Assembly: GCA_027946365.1 (NCBI GenBank)
Contig: JAPEUQ010000012.1
Location: 1,240,001 to 1,304,000, forward strand
Direction: 5' to 3'
DNA from: Kalmusia sp. IMI 367209
Lineage: Eukaryota; Ascomycota; Dothideomycetes; Pleosporales; Didymosphaeriaceae
DNA length: 64,000 bases
Each line of letters opens with the position of its first letter. The stretch's first letter is position 1. The notes beneath the pieces are model-generated. The model saw only the letters and a list, made by a program, of their open reading frames with translations. It ran no database searches and was not told the origin of the DNA. The position numbers and the translations under genes were made by a program. Shown piece after piece: positions 54,480-64,000 of this stretch.

Positions 54480-57400
54480 ATAGAAAGATTTATATAAGTT
54501 TAAGGAACCTTTCTAAAAAGGAACGGCCGCCTAAGGACCGCCAGTAGAGACTAGATTCTAAGGAAATAAAAAGATCTAGAAAAAGGCTAAAATAACTAAT
54601 ATATAGGATAATAATCTAAAAGGATTTAATTAGGCACTATTAAATATTATTAAGAATCTTAACGTACTAACCTACTAGTATTATAATAAATTAGGGTATA
54701 TATATCTAGATTATCCTATCTTAAATAAACCGGCAGCGCCTGGGTTAAGAGATACTTAATCTAATAAGGAGAAAGCGCACCTATTAAAAAAAAAAAGGGG
54801 CGGAAGGACTAGTAGCAGTCCTATCTATTTATATTAAATTAATTATTAACTATATTAATTAAATTCTAGAGGTTTATAATATAGGCTATCTATTTAACTA
54901 GTTTTATAAGTAGCCAAAGGGATGCTTACCCTTAAGGCTAGAGTTAAATAGAGCTTAATAGATATAGACACTTTTATAGATTTAGTATCTATACTAAACC
55001 TATTATCCTTAGAAAAGACTAAATAAGCTAAGATAAATATAACATCCTTAAATAATTTACTAGTAAAAGCGGTAAACGGGTCTAAAATAGTAATATATAA
55101 TACTATAGTACTTAATATAGAGCTTATAGACTTAAGGGGATATAAGTAACTCTAAGTAATATCTTTTATAGTAGTAAACCTCTTAAGGTATAATATATTT
55201 TTAGATTTACTATAGTTTAACTAGGTAAACCTGAAGGTTAATATTATAAGCTAATATATTCTTTTCTAAAAGAGATTATAAAGTTATAATATCCCTTTAA
55301 AAAGATTACTATAGAAGATATAGAAGAGTTTAATCATATATTTTAAAATATAAATATAGCTATTTACGCCTATATTATGTCTATAGTGGGTAATCTGGCG
55401 CTAAATAGATCTACTAAGAATAGAGAAGGCTTAATACTAGATACTTATTCTAACTTTAATAACCTAGGCTCTAGTAAGGACTTTAAGGCTATACTAGATT
55501 ATAATAAGTATAACTTATATATAGAGCTTAAATTAGGCTAGTAACCACTATACTTTTCTATATATAATCTATTAATTTTAGAATTAGAGACTCTCTAGAA
55601 GTATATTAAGAAATATCTTATAAGAGGGTGGATTCGTCGCTTAAAGTTACTAGTAGGGGTACTAATACTTTTTATAAAAAAGAAAAATAGTAGTTTTAAA
55701 CTATATATAGACTATAGAGGACTAAATAAGATTATAATTAAAAATTATAAATCACTTCTATTAATTACTAAGTTATTAAATTAGCTCTAATAGGTAAAAA
55801 ATTTTTATAAAAATTAATCTAAAGGAGGTATATCACCATATATATATTATAAAGGGGATAAGTAGAAGACTATATTTAGGATCTACTATAACTATTTTAA
55901 ATACTTAGTAATATCTTTTAGACTTACTAATATTTTAATATAGTTCTAGGGACTTATCACCTAAATACTAACTAGATTAGTAGACGTAAGTTATATTATA
56001 TACTTTAATAACATCTTAGTCTTCTCTAATAATAAGGAGAACTATATATATTATATTTAGAGGTACTCTAATGTTTACGCGACGTAAAGTTATTTATTAA
56101 TCTAAAGAAGTATAAATAATATACTAGTATAACTAAATATCTAGGCTTTATTATTACTACTAAAGGCCTTATGATTAACCTAGATTATATAGAAATAATC
56201 TAGTTATAGCTAATATTAACTTATATATATAATATAAAGTATTTATTAACTTTATAAACTATTATTATAGATTTATAATTAATTTCTCCTAGATCACCCT
56301 CCCTTTAACTAGTCTAATAAAGAAAGGTCTAGATAATATCTATTAGGGGTTAGCTATAAGAAGGGAGGAGAGCTTTTAGCTAGATTTAGAATCTAAGGGC
56401 CACTAAGCTTTTAGGACCTTAAAAACGCGTTTCTTAAGATGCCGATACTTACTTATTATAAAAATAATAAATAGATATACTTAGAGATAGATATATCTAG
56501 AGGGTAATTAGCGCTATTTATAGTTAGCTAGTCCCTAATAGGGATGGCTAGGCTATATAGTGGCCTATTAACTTCTTTTTAAGGAAGCTTAATGATACCT
56601 AGTATTATTATAATATATATAATAAAGAACTACTTATTATTATTAAAAGTATAAAGTATTAGTAATAATATTTATAAGAATATTATTTTAAGATCCTTAT
56701 AGATTATTATAATCTTTAGTGGTTTATAGAGATGAAAACCTTTATAGTATATTATATTTAGTTATACTTAACCCTCTTAGAATACGATTTTATTATAATC
56801 TATTATTTAGAATCTATAAATCCGGCGAATGAATTATCTCACCACCTAGATTATATATTTATAGCTAGTAAGCTTAAGTAGAAAAATAATAAGGCGTTTA
56901 TAAAACCCTTAGATAAGCTACTAGCTTAATAGGACGCTAAAGGGCCCCGTGTCTATAGTTACTATAAGAGTATATAATATATAAAAACGTGATTAGATTC
57001 TAAATAGCTAAATTCAACGCTTTAAAGAAAAGGATAGAGAAAGATAGAATAACCTCCCTATACTTAAAGACTAAGAGGGACTAGAGGCCAAAGATTTAGA
57101 ATTATTAGGAATAATACTAATAAATTAGTATAAATAGGCCCTAATAACTTCTATTTAGACCTAAAGGAGCCTATTTAGCTTAAAATAATATAAGAATGTA
57201 TAAATATAATTAAAAGTTACTATAATAAACTACTTTTAGGATATTTTAGTATAACCTAAACTTTTAAATAAATCTAAAGATACTATCATTAGACTAATAT
57301 AATAAAGAACGTCTCTAACTATATATATAACTATATATAATATTAAAGGGCTACCCTAAAGAGATATAAGCTATATAATCTTCTATAGCTATTACTAGTC

Positions 57401-58200
57401 CCTAATAGACCCTAGTAGTACATAATAATGAATTTTATTATTAATCTACCTCTAAGTTAGTTTATAAAAATTATATATAACTTAATCTTAGTTATTATTA
57501 ATTAATTTTTAAAGATGGCTTATTACGTTTTTATCTATATGGACTAGAATGGTACTAACCTAGCCTAGGTCTAGATTTATAAGATTATAAGGCTTTATAA
57601 TAATCTAGAGACGGTACTATTAGATAAAGGGCTAGTAATAAATTATATTTCTAAAATATATTTTACTACTATCTTAATTTAAGGTAAGTCCTAACGTCGG
57701 CTTTTTACCTCTAGATAGATAGATAGACTAAATACTAAAATTAAATCTTTAAATAGTATCTTTATATCTTCTACTTACTTAAATAGAATAATTAGGCCTT
57801 ATAGATCTCTTTAGTAGAGTTTATATATAATAATAGTTAATATTTATTTATTAGATATATACCTTTCTAAGTTTGCTTCGGATATAATCTAATTAAGCTA
57901 AACTAACCTATTAGTTCCTAGAAGATGGTGAAAGCCCCAAAGGCTTCTAGATAATTAAAAACTATTTAATATTAGAATAAAAGTATAAAAAAGCTAGAAG
58001 TAATATAAGAATACTAAAAGAAGATAGTAAATAAGAAAAGACTACCTCTTAAGCTAAAAAGGAGATAAAGTCTAGATATCTAATTAATATATAAAATTTA
58101 TAAGACTAAATAAGAAACTTAACTAGAAATTTCTAGGACTAGAGATAGTAAAAGAATATATTAGTTTACTACTAACTACCTATAGGATTAATCTACTAGA
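54480..58200 (+). pseudogene. gypsy-type element D, gag end and pol, degraded
   Basis: Plus-strand. A zinc-knuckle-like stretch sits at about 54673-54715, its cysteines mostly changed to tyrosine. A protease-like region (LIDIDTFIDLVS) is at about 54955-54995. RT runs from about 55690 (LYIDYRGLNKIIIKN) and its catalytic box reads YFNN at 56001-56012. RNase H lies at about 56470-56860 (LEIDIS at the start, NPANELSHHLDY at the end). Integrase-like pieces are at about 57390-57900 (IIMNFIINLPLS, then LKMAYYVFIY). Dozens of TAA/TAG stops interrupt it. Its own LTRs were not found. Confidence 0.7.
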
Positions 58201-59264
58201 GTTAGGTAAAGCTTATTTAGTATTCTATCCTCTTTACTAGAACTCTATAAGCCTTATAGATCCTTTTCTTATTTATAAGGACCTATTAGCGACACTTTAT
58301 ACTAACTAGGGGATAATATGTATAAAATTAATTATATTATTAATAGATAGTAGAGAGAGTTAGGATAATAGAAATATCTAATTAAATAGATAGATTATAA
58401 TAAAAGTAAGAACTTTTAGAAGATTAATACCTTAATCTCTAGAAACGCACTAAAGAATATTAAAAAAATTTAAAGTCTCCTAAGAAGATTAATAATAGAA
58501 ATTCTATAGTAAAAAAGAGGCTGCAGACGTCCTTAAAAAGGGAAGAATAAATTAGGCTCTACTAGAGACTATTAGCGTCTATTAAGACCTATTAGGATCC
58601 TCTATAAAGCAACGAATCTTAATAAGCCTTATAGTATATAACTATTTATCCTTTTATTCTAAAAATCTTTATATATCTCCCATAGGGAGTTTGGTAGAGG
58701 ATTAACCTTAAAAGAGGTAAAATATTTTAGTAGGGAGTAGATTATGTAAAGTCATCTATTATAAAGTATAAAGATAAATTATAACTAATAAAGAAAGTTA
58801 ATAGAATAGTTCTATTAAAGACTTCTATATAGAGTAGTACTAGATAGGTCCTATTAGACTCTACTAGAGCCACTTAGCCCCCTATAGAGCCTAATAGTAG
58901 AAAAACCGTTATAATAAGTCTACTAAGGCTAAGTAAAAACCTAGGGTATTATAACTAGTTAAAAACTATAAACGCTAAACCTAATATCTAGTAACTACTA
59001 AGTTATTTACTAAAGGTATAATTAGGATCTATCTAAGCCTAATAGCGCTAGAGAGCGTCTAGAAGTATCTTCTAGACGGCTATTCACTACTTTAGGCTAA
59101 AGGTAGCTGAGACGTTACTAATCTACTTATAAGTCTAGTAGTTATACTTAGTAATTTATATTATACCGTTCTTTTTAGTGTGGTGATAAATTACGATATA
59201 AGCGTTTAAAATCTTAAGAAACTATTTAGTAATCTTAGACTTTTCTTTATTCTTAGTATTATTC

Positions 59265-61014
59265 TATAGATTATTGGAAGTGTTTAGCTAAAGATCTATA
59301 GTAAAGAGGTTAATAAATTCCTCCTTCTTATAAATACGCATCTAACTATTATAAGTTATAGTGGGATCTAGCGTTACGTAAAGACCCTAAGTAATATCTT
59401 TAATTTAATCTTCCTTAGAGAGGTTGATTGGCTCTATATAATACTTAGGACTATTTATCTATATTTATTAGCGCTAGTTAGGGCTCTATAGGACTCTATA
59501 ACCCCTTAGATAGCCTCTTACTTTATAAGGGTTAATATCTACCTTTAATATTATATATTAGTCTTAAATTTCCTTTATACGGCGCTACTTATTATTTAAA
59601 CACTTATAAATATACTTAATAACACCTAACTGCGCGTAATAATTCTAAAGGTCTAACTAACTATTATAAAGTTAATAGTACTTACTATAACCACCATTAT
59701 ATAAAGTACGGTATACTTTTTTACTTAAAATCTAAAAGATATTATCTATAGCCTTTTTTATCTTATATCTAGTATCCTCTATTTCTTTACTAAGCTAAGT
59801 AGGGACTATTAGCGCTAGATTATACCTATTAGAGCTAGATTAAGCTAAACTATTACTACTAGGTGTAGAGTTATTTATATTATTCTTAATAGATAAATAT
59901 TTAGAAAGGATCGCCTTCTTTACGTTAATTTTAGTAAGGTAGGGAAGATTGGCTAACAGGAACTGTTTAGTATTAGTAAGAATCTAATAGTATTTAATAG
60001 TATCTAATAGGCCTTTATAGTCCCTTTTAAGGTATAGAAAGCTTAAGAATACTATTTATTATATAATAAGCCTTCTTAGAGTTCTAATAAATCTTATATT
60101 ATAGAAAGATTTTATCACCTACTAGGTTGGAGATATGAAATGGACGTTAATTAGTATCTAGAGTAGAAAATTTATAATAACTAACCTAAAGAATATCTTT
60201 AGTAATACTACTTATATACTCTATATAGTAGAATATTAACTTAATTAAGTTATAGTCTTTATACGACCGCTTACGTATAGCTAGAGTAGATATAGTTAAA
60301 TTAGGCCTATTATAGATAGAAAATAATTAATTAGGACTAATAGCACCTATTAGTTCCAGCTAGAGGCCCCTAGTCCCTATAATCCTAGGTATACTTACTT
60401 AGAGATTAGAGTATGAAGAATGAAAAATTAGGTTATAAAAATAAATACCTTCTATAAAAATATTAGTGAATTATATTATACGCCTATATAGATAAAAAAA
60501 CTTACTAGCTAATTTTAAAAGTAGGAGAAACTGAAGAGAAGGTAAATAGGTTAAGATAAGCTAAAAATACGCGCGGTAACTTATATAGTAGGCCTATATA
60601 ATACTAGTCTAAACTAGTATAGAGTAATACTAAAAATAAAAGAAACCTAGATAAATAAAGTAAAGGATATACGTACCTAATTATACTATCTATATTAATA
60701 TCTTAATGTACGCCTACTACTAGCCTAATAAGGGAGGGCCTACCTAGGACTATTACCGCCACTTAGGCCCTGGTACGCCCTAATCTAGGCTCTTAGAATA
60801 AGAGCGCCTTATAAGAGGATAATATTATATATTAAGGTTTATAATATTTAGGGAGTACTATCTGGCGCTATTAGACGCTAGTGGGGCCTATTATATAATA
60901 TAGGTTATATTATAGGAAGTAGACTGGCCTTATCTAGTAGCGATTCATCTATCCTATAATCTACTATTAATTTCCTAAAGTTAAGGCTATACTACTATAT
61001 TTAGTAACGTGATA
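59265..61014 (-). repeat. inverted copy of 43572-45314 (LTR plus gag-like region)
   Basis: About 1.75 kb that matches, as reverse complement, the left part of element B, including the LTR (60823-61014). Differences are mainly C/T and G/A. At its inner end (about 59263-59271) it carries the empty hAT target site. Confidence 0.75.
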
Positions 61015-63780
61015 ACCTTATTATATTTATAGTATATAATGTTTTTCTTATTATAAGGTCTACCTCTATTATTAGGTATTTATTAATTTAATATAGCCTC
61101 TTTATATTTTACCTTTAATACGTGGCGGCTATAGTATTTCTATATTAATAGTATACGGCGTAGATTCCGCTTAAGTATAGAGCCTAACGTAATAAGGTCT
61201 TCTTATAGTAGATACTTAATAATAGTTAATAATTATTCTCTATAACTTAAATCTTAACTTTAAGAAAAGGTATTATACCCTTTATTCCTTAGTATAGGGT
61301 ATAAGTTAATCATAATAATATTAAGATAGATTATAAAAGAGTGAATTATTTAGTCCTTTTTATTATATAGCTTAAATATATATTATAGCTACTTTTAAAC
61401 TACGATTCACTAGATTAGAAAGTAAGTTAAGTATATACTATTTAAAGTATTTCTAGATAGGTATCTCCCCTTAGCCTTAAAGATATATTTATAATATATA
61501 TATTATAACTCTCTAAAGTTACCTCCTAGGTACTATATTATCTAGATAACTTTATCTATATCTAGTAAGAATTCTTATAGTAGAAGACGAAATGCCACCT
61601 TATATAAATAAAAGAATTTATAATATTCTTTTAAATTTTTATCTTTATATTTAGCTAGGTCTTTTAGTTTAAGCGTATATTTATTATATATTACTAAAAG
61701 CATTTTAGATATATTTTATTTATATATATTAGTACTTTAGACTTCAGCCTCCTTAATAGAAGTAGTTAGGCTAGAGGTTTAATTTAAGTTTTTGAGTTCT
61801 ATAATTTTAGCCTTAAGGGCGCGTAGTTATTATAGGGCGTAAAGTTTATTATGCCTCCTCTCTATAACTAAGATACACTCTTCTAGTATTAAAGATAGGC
61901 TAGGATTATATATAGGTTATTTCTCTTTTAGATATTAGATAGATACATCTTTATTATCCTAAAGGTTATAGATAAGATTTACCCCCTATTTATTATTTAT
62001 ATAACTTTTAGAGCCATCCTTAGACTATTATAATAAGAAGTATTATTATATAAGGTCTAGTTATAGGTAATAGTATATACTTCATACTAGAATTAATAGT
62101 AAAGGATAACTCTAATTATATTAAATAAATAATACTTAACATTCCTAAAATAAGCGCGTAGCATGTAGGTTTTATATAACTTATTTACTTAACTTTCTTG
62201 GTGTACTAGACCTATTAATTCTAACATAATATATTTTAATATTATAATAACTTCACAATATCCTCATTATAAAGAATAACTAAAATAGGAAAAATATAAG
62301 AATAAAGATAATATTTTATATTAAAAGTAATATCCTACTAAGATTAAAAATAGACTAGTAAATGGGTATAGGTTAGGTTAGGGTTAGGTTAGATTACATA
62401 AGACCCTAACCTAACCTATACCTAAATCTATTAATTTAGCGCTAGTAATAGATATAGATTAGGTTAGATTACTAAAATTAGGTTAGGTTAGGTTAGAGTA
62501 TATGGTTATGTCTAGGTCTAAGTAATTATAATTAATTAATATATTTCTATTTACGTCTTAGTCGTTTTTTTAATTATGATTATTATTAAGGTGGATACTA
62601 GGGTAGCTAGGTAATATTAACTATTACACATTTATTATAGTTAATTATAATAGTATAACTAGATTCATTACTACTAGAGCTTTATAATCTATAACTACTA
62701 CCCCTAATAGATTTTCTCCTTAATTTAATAGAATATATAGAATATAATATCTTTGATAGTAACGCTTTACTAAATAAGAATCTTTAACCTAAATTATAAC
62801 CCTCTTTATATAGATCACATTTATTTGGTAGTCTAGGAAAATAAATATTTATTTAATAGTTAATATACTAATTAGAGGTATATATCTTTAAGATATTTAA
62901 TTATAAACGCCTTAGTAGTTTTTTAAAGAGTACTTAGTATAGAAGCCTAGATGCGTAAGTTTGGCTTATAGGTATAGACTAGCTCATGAATAAGACGTAA
63001 AAATAAAAACTTATAAATAAATAGCTTTATAGTTTTTAATATTATCTAATCTCTCTAAGCGCTATTACTATATTCTATTAACTTAAGAATGTGATTAGAA
63101 GCTGTAATAACTTACTACTTAGCTTAAAGTATTACTTTTTTTTATATTACTAATAATCTTCTCACGTGTAGCCTTACTAGCTAGATCTTTCTTAGGAGCT
63201 TTTCTGCTAGTTACTAGCTTATGGTGAGGCTTTTTAGTAGTAACTTATTTAAATCTAGCTATTATAGATAGAGTTTATAGAGCAGCGATAAAAGTTAGAG
63301 TAGTTAAAAGTAAAAGTAAAAAGTAGAAATAGAAAGTAAAAGTTTAGTTGCTAAGGTAATAGTTATATAGTAGTAAATATAAAAATAAGAAAATAAAGAT
63401 AAAAGAGAGAAAGTAAAGATAAGAGAAAAATATAAAAGTTAAGTAAGTTAATTTATAGACTTTATTAATATATATTATAATAACTCCATAATAAATTTCC
63501 GTGATAATTTATATAGGAAAGAGCTTAAGATACGCTTTTAATTAATATTTTTATTATAGTAATATAACTTTTTTTTGGTCGCTATATATATATACGTAAT
63601 ATATAATTATTATTATTTATTATTATTATACTGTACTAGCGTCGCGTATAGGCTACTAAATTTTACTTAACTATATCTATAATTAGTCTTCTATTAACTT
63701 TCTTCTATTTATCTTTTACTATTATACTTTTATAGAATTACTCTATAAGTTACTATATATTTTATTATAGTTTCTGCGCA
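61015..63780. other. unresolved AT-rich repeat remains
   Basis: No open frame of useful length and no family that I can follow. TA-rich throughout, with occasional less-mutated islands (61740-62000, 63160-63240) that look like old coding sequence. Contains the telomere-like hairpin at 62365-62422 and TA/TTA microsatellites near 63585-63630. Confidence 0.4.
62365..62422. repeat. hairpin of TTAGG-type repeats
   Basis: A perfect 20-bp inverted repeat: GGTATAGGTTAGGTTAGGGT at 62365-62384 and its complement at 62403-62422, with an 18-nt spacer. A second cluster of TTAGG units lies at about 62455-62496. Confidence 0.8.
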
Positions 63781-64000
63781 ATGAAGTCTCCGCCTATTAA
63801 GTAAAAATCTATTAAAGAGACTAATTATTTAGATCATCCTAAGGGTTTACTACCTAGTATTAAGTATAAGATACCAGCTAGATATGACTATAATGAGTGG
63901 GATAAGCTTATAGAGATATTTATTCTAGTTTATTATTATAGTATAAACTAATTCATATAGGGTTTTATTTCTAAAGAGTAAGAAATTAATTATATCCTCT
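63781..64000 (+). pseudogene. 5' end of an unknown reading frame, runs off the window
   Basis: ATG then KSPPIK and a TAA at codon 8, after which the frame reads on (SIKETNYLDHPKGLLPSIKY, then DYNEWDKLIEIFILVYYY) with a few more TAA/TAG. The stops fit former glutamine codons. Likely another mobile-element gene; no domain is recognised before the window ends. Confidence 0.4.

Overview
The window is chromosomal DNA from a filamentous ascomycete (Pezizomycotina). A Dothideomycete with an AT-block genome is my best guess, by inference only. The evidence is short introns of about 46-160 bp with GTRNGT donors and CTRAY-like branch points, small spacers, fungal protein families, and a sharp change near 43.57 kb from gene-rich, GC-balanced DNA to very AT-rich DNA full of transposon remains with the marks of repeat-induced point mutation (RIP).

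Gene-rich part (1-43 kb), with exon structures rebuilt from splice sites and reading frame: F-box-like protein (-), CCT7 chaperonin subunit (+), FBXO9/Pof7-type F-box protein (-), Mtm1-type mitochondrial carrier (+), ELYS-domain nuclear pore protein (+), a small undescribed spliced gene (-), MIC26 (-), OCT1 mitochondrial intermediate peptidase (+), TFIIIC subunit TFC4 (-), SYS1 (-), COA6 (+), a PARG-like protein (-), mitochondrial Asn-tRNA synthetase (+), mitoferrin (+), a Yta6/Sap1-type AAA ATPase with a frame break (+), SQS1 (-), ATG4 (+), histone H2B (-) and H2A (+), complex I NDUFB9 (-) and KGD2 (+). Most are head-to-head pairs sharing a 240-600 bp spacer, followed by convergent ends. Eight of about 21 genes encode mitochondrial proteins (Mtm1-type carrier, MIC26, OCT1, COA6, mitochondrial AsnRS, mitoferrin, NDUFB9, KGD2). 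They cover iron and manganese handling, protein maturation, cristae shape, complexes I and IV, and the TCA cycle.

Border (42.1-43.57 kb): a spacer, plus a coding-looking spliced 3' end on the minus strand just outside the AT-rich block; it resembles no family I know.

AT-rich block (43.57-64 kb): nested, decayed mobile elements. A gypsy-type element (LTR at 43572, gag-like region, then RT-RNase H at 51.7-53.2 kb) is split by a hAT DNA transposon at 45323-51258 that has terminal inverted repeats, a near-perfect 8-bp target duplication, a BED-finger/hAT transposase pseudogene and a second ruined ORF. A second gypsy pol (54.5-58.2 kb) lies between two copies of the same 193-bp LTR. A 1.75-kb arm at 59.26-61.01 kb is an inverted copy of 43.57-45.31 kb and keeps the empty hAT target site. 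The last 3 kb is unresolved repeat DNA with a telomere-like hairpin and one ORF start running off the end. No tRNA, rRNA or CRISPR array was recognised.
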